From contig NW_014577139.1 of the NCBI RefSeq assembly GCF_000485595.1, forward strand, positions 566,364 to 630,363: 64,000 nt of DNA. Reading direction: 5' to 3'. This DNA is from Priapulus caudatus (taxonomy: Eukaryota > Priapulida > Priapulimorpha > Priapulimorphida > Priapulidae). The notes under the pieces were generated by a model that saw only the letters and a program-made list of their open reading frames with translations, was not told the DNA's origin and ran no database searches. Below are positions 1-10,599 of this stretch, one piece after another (position 1 is the stretch's first letter; the number at the start of each line of letters is the position of its first letter). The position numbers were made by a program, and so were the translations under genes.

Positions 1-38
<38 letters not shown>
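1..38. repeat. (AT)n microsatellite
   Basis: The window opens inside a pure AT dinucleotide run. It lies about 145 bases before the first transporter exon, so it is probably intronic. Confidence 0.9.
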
Positions 39-40
<2 letters not shown>

Positions 41-182
41 TAGATTTAAAGGCATACTCACTAAAGGAACCAATTTCACGGATGCTATTTGTTTTTATTA
101 AGAATTATTGCTTATAAATTAAGCTATTATGTAGTATTTTCTGTATTGACGCTGTGCTGCTAAGCAACCTGTTTGTTCGCAG

Positions 183-1276
183 GGTTTGGCAGGTCAATGA
201 TTTACACACCCTCACAGGTAATCGGCGCACTTTACTTCGACAAGAAACGCACCCTGGCAACGGGTTTAATAATGGCAGCCATGTCAGTTGGAGCGCTAAT
301 CGGTCCTCTACTGTGTGTCGTGCTCATAGAAATTTACACCTGGCATGGAACGATGTTCATTCTAGGTGGCATGTATCTACAAACTGTAGCAGCTGCTGCC
401 ATGTTTCGGGTGATACCTAGAGCCGCCAAAGAAGAACTAAAGAAGCGCAGAAAAGACAGAAACACCCGTTTCATTATGTCAATCACCGATATGATAAAAT
501 TCGGCGTTCACTGCTTGAGTAACCTCCTGAATGTATTTGGTAGGTCCATACTGATCACATTTTGTGTACTACTTGGCATCAAGCGGGGCATGAGTCTCAC
601 GCGTGCTGCTCAGATGCTGACCATGCTGCAAGTCAGCAATGCCATCAGCCGCTTCCTAGTGGCAGCCGTAGGAGACAGGCGATGGTTCCCACGTCACCTG
701 GTCCTCGGCTTCACAGACCTTGCAGGTGGCATCATCAGCCTAATGTATCTGCGTGCGGAGACGGTGTGGGCGTTTGCACTTTGCTGCGTGCTCTACGGAA
801 CTAGCTACGGAACAAGAGTTGGCCTGCAATCAACAATTCTAGCCGACCTATACGGCATACAGAATCTACCGATGGTTCAGCCTATCTACTTGCTCTTCAA
901 TGGCATAGGAGCTCTCTCTGGGCCAATGGCAGCAGGTAAACGCATTTAGCTGTATTGAACACGATATAATTTGTCTGGGAAAATGCATATCAAAAGCTTT
1001 GGTCATAACGAGTTATTTCTCTTGGTGATTTGTACATATAATTGATAGGGTAACGCGAAGATGAAATTTGTTTTAATAGGCTTTCTCATGGGCTACACTG
1101 GAGACGTAGGATCCGTCTTTACCCTTTCTGGGATCTCATATATCGTTAGTGCATCACTGATCGGTGGCGCCCTCTTCGTTGACTACTGGCAGAAACACAT
1201 GAGGCGGGAGCCACCACGGCTGGCACGCCGGGAAACAGTGAACACGAAATTAGAGGAAACTCGAAGTGTCCCTTAG
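183..1276 (+). CDS. Monocarboxylate transporter (SLC16/MCT family), 3' exons
   Basis: Partial gene with two exons, 183-935 and 1080-1276. The first follows an acceptor (ttcgcag) and ends at AG|GTAAAC; the second fits in phase after ttttaatag and ends at TAG 1274-1276. The joined frame reads GPMAAG-FLMGYTGD across the junction, which matches the last helices of the major facilitator fold. Visible features are a run of hydrophobic helices (TM3 onward to TM12), the motif FDKKRTLATGL resembling the MCT signature after TM4, a basic cytoplasmic loop (KEELKKRRKDR) between the two six-helix halves, and a short charged tail. Family members move lactate, pyruvate, ketone bodies or other small solutes with protons across membranes; the substrate cannot be told here. 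The 5' exons lie before the window. An earlier acceptor at about 1048 would put a stop in frame, so 1080 is preferred. Confidence 0.85.
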
Positions 1277-2810
1277 TAGTGTCTCTTAGTAAAAACTAAC
1301 TGTGTTACGTACAGATGAATCTTATTATACGATCAGAGATCTGTAATTTTTTTGCTCTTGCACTAATTAAAACGGGAGACGTAATAATCAGTGCTCTCCT
1401 CACTCACTCTCTCTTTTCTCTCTCATTTAATTTATGTGGCGTCAAAAAAGTGGGCGAATTCTCATTCTTAGCAATGTTCTGAAATTTCCGTCGTTTTCCT
1501 GAGGCTCGTCTAGTCCAAGCTTCCCTCATCTCTGCACCCTCTAAGAGCTATGTTCTGACGCGCGCAAGTAATAACTGTCTCGATAACTACTCTCATATAG
1601 TTGCTATTTTTGTGTATATTGCATTGCAATATAATACTTGTGCAGGGAGTGCAAGATCGATAATCATTGTATGGGATGTTCGTGATATTGAGCGTGTAAA
1701 CTTGTAGGTCATAATATCAATTGTACCGAATATTCACAAAATCATAAAAACATTGAGTAAGAATGAAGAAGAAGTAAGAAGTAAGAAGTACACATTCTGG
1801 TGTGAAATTTAGGATATTCTTCATATTACCTAGGGAATTATGGATTTCTTTTTTCTCATTTCGTTTCCCCATACCTTCTCTCCTTTTTGGGGGGAGGGGG
1901 GGGCGACCGCCCCACCGCCCCCTGGCTACGCGCCTGGTATGCCCGCCTATGTAAAGCAAGGAGTGAAGGAGCCCACAACAGCTAGTAGCCATAATTCCGT
2001 CTTTTGCCAACGTTGCAATATTTCGTCTATTATATAGAAAAGGCATATTTTTGCGGTAATATCTGGCCCTAGAGTGCACATAGAGTGGCCTAGTAGGCCT
2101 ACTTTGCATTACGCACGCAAGGTAGATGATCAATAGTTGTAAACCTTCCAGATTTTCGGCTTCAGCTCCAGATTTTTGCCGGTCTTCTTACTAATTTATC
2201 ACAACCACATCAAATGAATGTGTTTTTCTCATAGAATACGTAAGCGATCCTAATTATTTTTTATTATTTTCGTTCGTCAACTCTTTCAATGTTTACGGAG
2301 CAAAGTTCATTCCGTGCATGGAAATTCCCATTTTAGACGGTTTTACACAAACATTGTGTGATGTCTGCACGTTCAATGCTTATTCAGGCCTGCTGCCTAT
2401 GGACGCCCTCTACTGTTGCACACCAACTGAAGGGGTAGCAACTCAAATCAGTTTTGTGTCACAATAACCTATTCACGGATTAATATAGGCTTAGCACAGA
2501 TATATTTATACATGTATTCTACAAGTATTTCACAAAATCTGCCAATCCCCGCACAGTTTGTTACAACATAATAGATATAATAGTACAGTAAAAACTCGTT
2601 ATACCGCCGTTATATCTAAAAAATAGAAATATGATTATAAAGTTTTAATGACAAATAAAAATCATATTAACAAAATGTCTTTGTTTTGTAACTGAATTGC
2701 AATTAAAATCAAAATATAGTTTCTTGTTTGTTTCCGTGTTTTCATTAGTCCGGAGTTCAGCACATGTTGCATACAGTATTTTAATTGAGTCCGGGTTCAA
2801 TCTTTCTTAA
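1277..2810. other. Intergenic, no gene seen
   Basis: This is the transporter's 3' flank. It holds a G-rich run near 1890-1915 of the kind found inside non-autonomous hAT-like elements, and AT-rich DNA. I see no supported exon on either strand. Confidence 0.6.
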
Positions 2811-3185
2811 AACAAGAGCCGCAGAGCGACTGGGCTCATCTGAGGTGTGTTGCTACGGTTATAAACGTAACATTTAAGTCGTGCGTAGTGACACCTTTGT
2901 TAGGCGCAGATATGCAGATACGCAGTTGCGTACACATCATTTCAGCAACCTTCTGCATTCTGCATACCTCCCAAATCCCATTGGTTGATACAAATCGCGT
3001 GCCTGAAACTCCTCTGTTTTATCGTGCATTGTGACCCTAATCATAACCCTATTAAAAAAAAATTTGTTTGTTGTTATGAAATTGTTGTAAATAAATAATG
3101 TAAATATTTGCCTTAATTGGAAAAAAAATAGTTAAATGGACAAAGATAGAAAAATACAGAAAACAGGTAAATAATAAAAAATTTG

Positions 3186-3255
3186 ATGGGATTCGATCCA
3201 AGGACCTTTGAGCCGTAATCCTGTGCTGTAGCCGTTGGGCTATCCAGACATATTG
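3186..3255 (-). repeat. tRNA-like SINE head
   Basis: On the minus strand this reads GTCTGGATAGCCCAACGGCT, a good polymerase III A box, and about 35 bases later GGATCGAATCC, a B box. The outer stem of a tRNA does not pair, so this is more likely a tRNA-derived SINE promoter than a working tRNA. It sits inside repeat R1 copy 1. Confidence 0.45.
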
Positions 3256-3369
3256 GCTTTGCAGATTATGGATGTGCCATGAATATGAGAACACTGTGAC
3301 ATCATTGAGGCAGTTCAGGAATCCATGTTTAACCCGCCTCTTGAGGGTCAAAAGGTTATCAGACACTTA

Positions 3370-4020
3370 AGGCTCGCTCAGGTCGCCCTACGATTCGACT
3401 AACGGCGACTACTTTATCGCCGATTAGCAGCGTAGCAACACTCACGTCGACTTGAAGTGCCTTCACGCTATACATCGCCGATCAGATCGTAGCGTTCTCG
3501 CAGGAAACGTAGATGGGTTCGCGGCCCCAGTATTTGTACTAGCACAAGCAGAGCAAGCTTGACGCCGGGACCAGTCTACATAAAACGAGTCATGTACGTG
3601 ACCAACAAAATGGCGCTTACCACTAAACATCAGGTAACTTTGTAAATCTATCCTCAATTTTCTGAACATCGTTATAATCATGTGCAGAAAAGAAATTATG
3701 TGATATACGGAAAACTTAATATATATTTGAGAAAGGGTTTGTGCAATAATCCCTCCTTGTAAACTGCTGACGAGTGCTGTGTAGGCTGCGATTTTATTAA
3801 TCACATGACTTTTGATAATCATGTCTCGACACGCTGCGGTGATTAGCTGCCACTCACGATTTGTCGCCGACAGTCGCATATAAATAGAACATGTTCTATT
3901 CCTGCGATCGCAGTCGGCGACCGTATTTTCGATCGTAAGAGAACGGCGATTTTATCGGCGATCTGGCTGGTTTTTGACGTACGATATTCAAATCTTGTCG
4001 GCGACTAGGTCGTAAGGCCG
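3370..4020. repeat. Insertion inside R1 copy 1
   Basis: Compared with the uninterrupted R1 copy at 8490-8520, about 650 bases are inserted after GACACTTA. The insert is rich in CGGCGA/TCGCCG motifs near both ends (3400-3430 and 3905-4010), suggesting degenerate terminal inverted repeats. I could not define a clean target duplication. Confidence 0.4.
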
Positions 4021-4457
4021 ACACTCTTCGCACGTCAGTGGAAAGCACATTTCATGGTCCTTTCAATAAAGCCATAAAAATGGTAGGTCACCGCTGAAAC
4101 AAAAAAGTTTTTAATCGCTCTGTCAGACCATGTCCTCAGAAAATGTCTAAAATCTGCCCTGTGACCTCCAATTTTGGCACAGTGATGGCTTCTCATACCA
4201 CGATGCTATACACCGACTATCACGAGCCGTTTAGATTTGTGCCGCAATTCTGCATTTCCTCCCTATACCTTAAGTTAAGGAGGGATGTTCCCCCTTCTTT
4301 TACCCCCAGCTTCGACATCCCAACTCGTTTTCGGATTACCCCCCCCACGTCCCAAATATCGTGACCGTACGTCGAGCGGTTAAGATTTGTGCCCAATTGT
4401 TGACGGACGCACGCTCATGTGATTCTACAAGCTGCATCTGACTATGTCTGATGAGCT

Positions 4458-5800
4458 AAAAAGTGTAATCAACTTCTGTTTAGAACATTCCGCAATGAGT
4501 AAATCCATGCGAGAGAGGGACACGGCAGAAATGTCACGTTCAGTAGAATATATGCGTTCGACTCAAAATATTGCAATACAGTCTGAATTGACCTCAGAGC
4601 ATCCAGTAACGATAGGGGCGGAATCTCTACTGCTAGTACCTAAGACTCTCGTGGATGTGCTGTATATTACCATAGAAACTGAACAACCAATACCAACCAC
4701 AACTCTCGATGACGGTATAACGAGTGTATTTTCAATGCATTTATATAGGATTGAACAGTCATAATGCTGGTGGTTGGACAGGGTTAACGAGGGGCAGTAT
4801 TACGAGGCTAAATGAGGTACAAATAGATACAAACGATCTGTACACAGGCGTTTTCCTGGCGATAAGGCCGTAACAAAATATGTGTGGTTACCGTTACATG
4901 CCAAAAAAATAGGGTAGGTGTTATATATGGAATATAGTTTCCGGTTCGTTTCGTGCTGCGGTGAAGCTTGAAGGCAACGTAAGACTTGTCTCTGTGTCTC
5001 GTGCGATGTAAGTCGTTGACGATGGAGATCACAGAAAAGCCAACACGTCTTTATGGTAACAGATGAGATGATATTTTATTCTACTCAGAGGCTACTGATG
5101 CAGACTAGTGTAGTACTGCCTGAGACACTGTAAACTTTGTAAGAACTTTGTAAAACTTGTAAACTTCGTAAGAACCTCGTAAGAGCTGGTAAAACTTGTC
5201 ACCACAAAACTTGCGGTGTCAACCCGCGCCCACTCTCTCTTTGCTGTTCTGCTTAGGCTACTTAAGATAACTGACCCTACCACATGTGTTTAACACGCAC
5301 GCTCGCCGTGTATTTCTGGCTGCGCGCAACCAACCTGTGCTAACCTTACATAATGGTCTGCAGCTAAATGATACACAGTGTGGTCAACAGTCGCTGCTAA
5401 TGATACACCCTATTGCTACATCCGTCATACATGTGTCACCAGTATCTACTCAAACTAAACTACTTTCTACCTTCTAATAATTCTACATTACATTAACACT
5501 GTTACATAGGTAGGTAGGGAAAACATTTTCTTGAAATATTTTATTTACGAACTATGTCCGAAGGATGTGCGTTGTGCCTTTTGAAGCAGGAACTGTCCAA
5601 TTTATATTTTTTTACTTTAAAGAAAATTGACAATAAAATGTTTAGGGTCGGTCGGGAAACCGTAACCACACCTATATTTTGTTTTGGCCTAAGCAACATT
5701 GGCAGTATAACAAGATTTTAGTGTACCTCATGCACTTCATGCTGCTTCAACTCAGGAAATTAAAAAAAAAGAAATCATTGAGTACCATAATTTTCACTTT
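4458..5800. other. Intergenic, no gene seen
   Basis: DNA between the R1 copy and the RPL38 polyadenylation signal. Around 5125-5205 short imperfect repeats of GTAAAACTTG and GTAAGAAC occur. The short open frames here show no family I recognise and no splice or codon support. Confidence 0.5.
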
Positions 5801-5806
5801 TTTATT
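5801..5806 (-). terminator. RPL38 polyadenylation signal
   Basis: AATAAA on the minus strand, 57 bases past the RPL38 stop codon, in the usual place for the short 3' UTR of a ribosomal protein mRNA. Confidence 0.7.
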
Positions 5807-5862
5807 CAACGGATGATCAGGAGAATTATGTACAGCAAAAGCCAAGCATTGTCTGTATGGCT

Positions 5863-6848
5863 TTACTTCAGTTCCTTCACTTGGAGACCTGAAAAATACC
5901 AGACTAGAGCTAATCATTTGCACACATTTTGTGACAGTTTGATAACAAATAATTTTAGACTACTGCTTGTATCAGATATGCTCATAAAGCAACTTTATTC
6001 AATATAGGCACTGCCTATTCCTATAAGAGGTGTCAGTGTGAATCATCATTTACAAGCAGCAACAGTGTTGAAATAAATTACCCAGATTAGAAAACTTCAC
6101 ATCCCTGGACAATACACTAGTTGGACATTAGAACAATTTCAATTAAGAGCTTAACCAGGTCTTGCTACTCCCAACTGGAACGAAAACAGGCAAAGTATTC
6201 ACTAGCGCATGCATATTGTTAAAAACCGTCAAATCCTACCCTACACATCAAATGTTTATAACCTGGTTATGTACATACCAGGAGGAAGGGACTGCTTGAG
6301 CTTCTCAGCCTTTTCTTTATCTGGCACAACTAGCGTGTACAGGTAACGGCTGCATCGCACCTTGAACTTGGTGCAGGATCTGTTCTTCTTAATCTTCACA
6401 GCTAAAACAGAAAGGCATTAAAAGTCTCTGGTATTGTCAAAGTAAAGTTGCACCACAGCTAATATTTAGTCCAATGTAAATTCATTTTTTATTTATTATC
6501 AGGATAATGTACTTAACTTAAATACCCAGATTTAAACTTAGTTCCACGAAGCGAAAGTGAAAAATAATCACTGTTAGCCCATGGCCTAATATTAGTGTAT
6601 ACACACACATGTTCATGATTGTAGGTATCATGGCATTGCCAACAATATACTTTATTAACTTCACATCAAGATAATGTAAGTTTTATAGCTGCTACAGAAT
6701 AGCAAAACATAGTTAACAATTTTAGGTACAGTGCACAGAGAACTTATGACATAAAACCAGGAAATTGATCTTAGAATAAAAGCTTACATTTAGCATCCTT
6801 TCTTCTGGCCGTTAGGAGAAAGTCCTTGATCTCCATTATTTGCTTCGG
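5863..6848 (-). CDS. RPL38: Ribosomal protein L38 (eL38)
   Basis: Structural protein of the large cytosolic ribosomal subunit. Three minus-strand exons are clear: 6848-6788, 6401-6279 and 5888-5863, with stop TAA at 5865-5863. All junctions are GT-AG and phases agree. The exons encode [20 protein letters not shown], then SVKIKKN...[20 protein letters not shown], then LQVKELK. With an initiator Met supplied by an upstream exon ending in ATG, the protein is exactly 70 residues, the family's usual length. The first exon is not certain: ATG followed by a perfect donor (GTGAGT) lies at 9793-9791, which would make intron 1 about 2.9 kb and filled with repeats. The gene is intact in sequence. The neighbour DNAI2 is on the other strand. 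Confidence 0.95.
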
Positions 6849-7043
6849 CTGCAAAAACAATATCAATTAAAGAAGTTTGATCATATTATATTATCAATAC
6901 ATCAAAATCATTAACCAAATAAAAACAGGTTACCAGTGACAAAGGATAACTGTTAAGTATTTCCCGTCCAAGAATTAGTAATATCAGTTGGACGGATTCA
7001 GTAATCAAATTACTTGTGTTCAAAATCACACAAATCCAATAAG

Positions 7044-7080
7044 GTAAGATACAATAATGTAACCCAACAAGAGTAGGGTT
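7044..7080. repeat. Single copy of the 10121-10182 palindrome arm
   Basis: The string GATACAATAATGTAACCCAA, continuing to about 7078, is the same unit that forms both arms of the palindrome at 10121-10182. It is probably one terminal repeat of the same small element. Confidence 0.5.
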
Positions 7081-7162
7081 ACAACATCAACACCGCTTTT
7101 GCATGGAACCGCCCTGAGTGATTGACACAGGGGGGGGGGGAGTTATGATGTGTTCTTGGGGA

Positions 7163-7265
7163 CTACGTACTTCCAATCCGGTTTTATCCTGAACACAAAT
7201 CTTTTTTCTCAATCCCGAGCATTACGCACCACCACAATAACGGCTCTGAAGCGTTTATATACCCA
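7163..7265. repeat. Arm of a long-range inverted repeat (partner 11566-11668)
   Basis: About 100 bases, including GGTTTTATCCTGAACACAAA and CGGCTCTGAAGCGTTTATAT, recur in reverse complement at 11566-11668. The two could be the ends of one inserted element or two copies of a repeat facing each other. They bracket the candidate RPL38 first exon at 9791. Confidence 0.65.
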
Positions 7266-7599
7266 TAAGCTGAAAATAGGGCAAGTCCGAGGCCCAGGAC
7301 CTGCTGATTTCATGGTCGGACCTTCGCAATTTTGAAGCAGAAAGTCCGTCGGACCTATCAATAATTTACTTACTACACTAAAGTACTACACTTTCAACAA
7401 ATAAAACATCATTAAACCATTGCAAATTGCGAAGAAACAAAGTGAAAGTAGATTTTTGGTCACTGTTGACATCTAGTATCATATTTAATATTCACGATGA
7501 ACTATACCAAGTATAAGTCAAATTTACCGAAAATCTCATCGAAATTAAACGTACTGATAGCGTATACTGCACCGTTAATACAGTGATGAAAATTAACAC

Positions 7600-7800
7600 T
7601 CGCCCAGTCAGGCGCGCAAATCCATTTTTAAATGTGGGGGGGGACACCAGTAGCAGGCACGCGAAGGGGGGTCTGGGGGGCCCTCTCCCAGAAAATTTTG
7701 AAATTAGACCCCCCAGATGCGTTTTCTGCGCGAGTAGGGGGGGGGTCCGGCCCCCTGGACCCCCCCTCCTGCACACACACACACACACATGCATTTGGTT
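7600..7800. repeat. G-rich repeat remnant with CA tract
   Basis: G/C homopolymer runs plus GGGCCCTCTCCCAGAAAATT resemble the interior of the hAT-like MITE at 44720-45166 and sequence near 38880. A short (CA)n run follows at 7773-7790. Confidence 0.55.
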
Positions 7801-7850
7801 TGTGATAAGATTACGAAAAGGGTGTCCACATGCAGTCATAAAATCAAGAA

Positions 7851-8998
7851 AACAAGTGCCGCATAGCGACAGCGCTCATCTAACGTCTACTGCGGTGACT
7901 CTGTGGTGGAGTGGTGGGATTCTAGTAACATTCTTTTGAGAAGGTTCCTGATACCATCCCTGTGCATTCCACTGTTTCGGCGTGTATGTGAACACATTTG
8001 GGACTAACAGGGTTTCGTTGGGATCGTTATGAAAGTTGCCACGAGATGGCGCGTACGTTTAAGTGTCTTCAGATTAAAGATGGAAGCTCCCATCATTACG
8101 TATAGCAACAACTATCTGCAAGACAGAATAGGTAAGCACTCATCCATTTACCTACGCAAGCCTACAGGCTGCGCAATAGAGGGCTGCCACCTGTAACCAA
8201 TTAAGGCAAAAACTCCACAGTACCACAACACATGCACTGGCAGTAGCCACTGGCAGTGGCATACGTTACATGTAACATACTGACACTACAGAATGCCATA
8301 TAAATTATACGATTTAAGGAGCATAAACCTTCTTTAACCAAATTTAGCTTTTGAAATTTCACTGTGACATTGTAGCCTCCTCATACATCCAGGCATGTAT
8401 AGATTCTACTAGGCAAACCCGCCAGTCAAATCTTTCTAACAGACAGTCAACAAATCCATGTTTACGCCCTCCTCTTGAGGTTCAAAAGGTTATCTGACAC
8501 TTACTCTTCGCATGTCAGCAGAAAGTAGATTTCATGGTCCTTTCAATAATGCCATAAAAAATGCTAGGTCACCGCTGAAACAAAAAAGTTTTCAATCGCT
8601 CCGTCAGACCATGTCCTCAGAAAATGTCTAAAATCTGCCCTGTGCCCATTGACCTTTGACCTGTGACCTCCAATTTCGGCACAGTGATGGCTTTTCCCTA
8701 CCATGATGCTATACCACCACTATCACAAGCCTAGGTCGAGCCGTTTAGATTTGTGCCGCAATTCTGCATTTCCTCCCTATACCTTAAGTTAAGGAGTGAA
8801 TGTTCCCCTTCTTTTACACCTTCTGACCTTTGACCTTTGACCCCCCAGCTTCGACAGCCCACTCCGTTTTGACGATCCCCCCCAATGTGCCGAATATCGT
8901 GACCGTCGTCGAGCGGTTAAGATTGTGGCCCAACTGTTGACGACGGACGGACGATCAAGCGATTCTACAAAGCTGCATCTGACTATGTCAGATGAGCT
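7851..8998 (-). repeat. Repeat family R1, copy 2, full length
   Basis: An uninterrupted minus-strand copy of about 1.15 kb, the best reference for R1 together with 26395-27564. On the minus strand it begins AGCTCATCTGACATAGTCAG, whose first 20 bases fold into a short hairpin (CATCTGAC/GTCAGATG), then a GTCCGTC run and the triple AGGTCA array, and ends GCTATGCGGCACTTGTT. Confidence 0.8.
8650..8669 (-). promoter_or_regulatory. Triple AGGTCA (DR1) array in R1
   Basis: On the minus strand three AGGTCA half-sites are separated by one base each: a double DR1, the consensus for RXR heterodimers, HNF4 and COUP-TF type nuclear receptors. A second DR1-like pair (TGACCTTTGACC) lies near 8822-8842. The match is seen directly; binding is inference. 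Confidence 0.4.
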
Positions 8999-9000
8999 AA

Positions 9001-9790
9001 CAAAAAGCAGAAAAACCAATAATTTGGTGTTGAGGCTGATCACAAAATATATTGGTCCAGTCATATCATATATGCGTGTATAAAGATCATCAATTTGCAA
9101 TGAAAATTACATTTACCGATTAAAACCGATGCTCAGTTACTCAGTGTCCTCTTTGCGTGAATATAGCTCGTGTTCCCAGCTTAATCCTTGAATCAGTGTC
9201 TAATGTGAGTAATATCTCCTAAACTTTCATAAACATACTTTCTCTTGATGATTTCTGCATAAGAATTAGTTAATATGAGAAAAAAAAACGTGTTAAAAAA
9301 GAAACGGTACTAAATTTATCAAGACACATTTTTCTCAAGTTGTGCATGATCATTATTATGCTCTCAAATGCACTTGAATGAAATGAAAGCTGGCAAAAAA
9401 AGGGAAAGCCAATGGTTGACGCACTATCACACACAATAAAAAGGTTCTCACTTCACAAACACACACACGCACGCACGCACGCCCGCACGCACGCACGCCC
9501 GCACGCACACACACACGCACACTTGCACAGAAAATCATGGTGATCCAAAATCGTGGTACATTTGATATGAAAATTCTGAAAATTCGTGGGGGGGACATGT
9601 CCTCCTGTCCCCCCCTGGAATTGCGCCCCTGCGCCCAGTCGCCCGAGGCGAGTAGAAATAATGTTGGGCCCCAGAATTCCATTGAAAAGTCGCCCGGAAT
9701 GCGATGCTTGGTTTGTATAGTTAAACATTCAATAATCAGTGGAATCACTACGATTTCACTGCTATGATTACGCCACTACAATTCACTCAC
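9001..9790. other. Non-coding spacer with CACG microsatellite
   Basis: Contains a (CGCA/CA)n tract at about 9461-9522 and a G-rich stretch near 9590-9620. Open frames over the tract are low-complexity artefacts. Confidence 0.6.
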
Positions 9791-9793
9791 CAT
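9791..9793 (-). other. RPL38: Candidate RPL38 first coding exon (ATG)
   Basis: Minus-strand context AGGAAATG|GTGAGT: an ATG directly followed by a consensus 5' splice site, as the RPL38 frame requires because exon 2 starts at codon 2. Other ATG|GT sites in between fall within repeats. No transcript evidence is available and no pyrimidine-rich start typical of ribosomal protein promoters is obvious. Confidence 0.3.
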
Positions 9794-10120
9794 TTCCTAG
9801 AATTTTGATACATTTTTTGACCACTAGAATGAAAACGAATTCACTCTATCCTACTAGGAGTAGGAGTATCAAGTAAGAACACGTTGATACACGTTCATGG
9901 GGGTGGCCATTTTTCATGTTGATTCCCTGGTGAAACGTAAACCGGGCTCTCATTGGTTCAGGGCTGGGAACTCAGCCCGTGAGAGCATGTGTTGTATGGT
10001 GTTGTATCTGACCATAGCATATAAATCAATGCCAACAATGCAATAAATATATATATGCTCTGATCTGACATTGCCACTGATCATTGGGAAGGAATGTGGG
10101 TTGTAACATGGTTGTAATTA

Positions 10121-10182
10121 GATACAATAATGTAACCCAACAAGGGTAGCACCCTACTCTTGTTGGGTTACATTATTGTATC
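10121..10182. repeat. Perfect-type hairpin, about 30-base arms
   Basis: TAGATACAATAATGTAACCC and the following bases pair with the reverse complement ending at about 10182, with one mismatch and a loop of only a few bases. The arm also occurs singly at 7044-7078. This looks like a tiny foldback or head-to-head MITE ends. Confidence 0.75.
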
Positions 10183-10256
10183 TAGGTTTTAATACAATCC
10201 AATGCAATCTAAAAAAAAAATTAAAATAAATACAAATTGAATAAAATGCCATCAAA

Positions 10257-10493
10257 ATGCTGTCCCCGCCAATCACGAAATTTGATCCAGTGCCAGCAAT
10301 AAATTTATGGAACGAGCAGGGTGTCAGGTATAGGTCAAGGAGGTCGACTTTTAAAAATAAAGGTACAATGCTGGAAAACGCATTGGAAATTGTTGAGAAT
10401 AATGGCGCTGATGATAGAACAGGGGCTCAAACAGACACCATGATGACAGCTGATGATGATGAAACAGAAAGTGACAATGGGGGTGGACTCTGA
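10257..10493 (+). pseudogene. Unrecognised ORF, possibly the C-terminus of a transposon protein
   Basis: A 78-codon open frame with a basic start (RYRSRRSTFKNK) and a strongly acidic tail (TADDDETESDNG), followed by an AATAAA at about 10580. The composition is unlike the low-complexity frames nearby, but I do not recognise a family and it lies among repeats. It could be chance. Confidence 0.25.
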
Positions 10494-10599
10494 CAATGTG
10501 ATCTAGTGATGGACTCTGACAATGACATGGAAAAACTGTTTTCAAACAATTGATTGAGTAACTACTCTAATTAATGGTGTAATAAAAACAAATGTGGAA

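Larger units (their letters stand above)
2811..4457 (-). repeat. Dispersed repeat family R1, copy 1 (interrupted)
   Basis: Reverse-orientation copy of a non-autonomous repeat seen at least six times here. The 5' end reads AGCTCATC-GACATAGTC followed by CAGCTTGTAGAATC; the 3' end reads GAGC...GCGGC-CTTGTT. The body includes the conserved stretch around GAAGAGTAAGTGTC and GGTTAAACATGG. This copy is split by a SINE-like unit near 3190-3255 and by other DNA at about 3370-4020. No coding capacity is visible. Class is uncertain: there are no long terminal inverted repeats and no clear target duplication. Confidence 0.7.

Noticed and set aside
3186-3255. Functional tRNA gene
   Set aside because: A and B boxes are good but the acceptor stem does not pair and it is embedded in a repeat, so a SINE head is more likely.
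4444-4764. 106-codon frame MSDELKSVINFC...
   Set aside because: Starts in the end of repeat R1 (antisense of its terminal hairpin) and shows no recognised domain.
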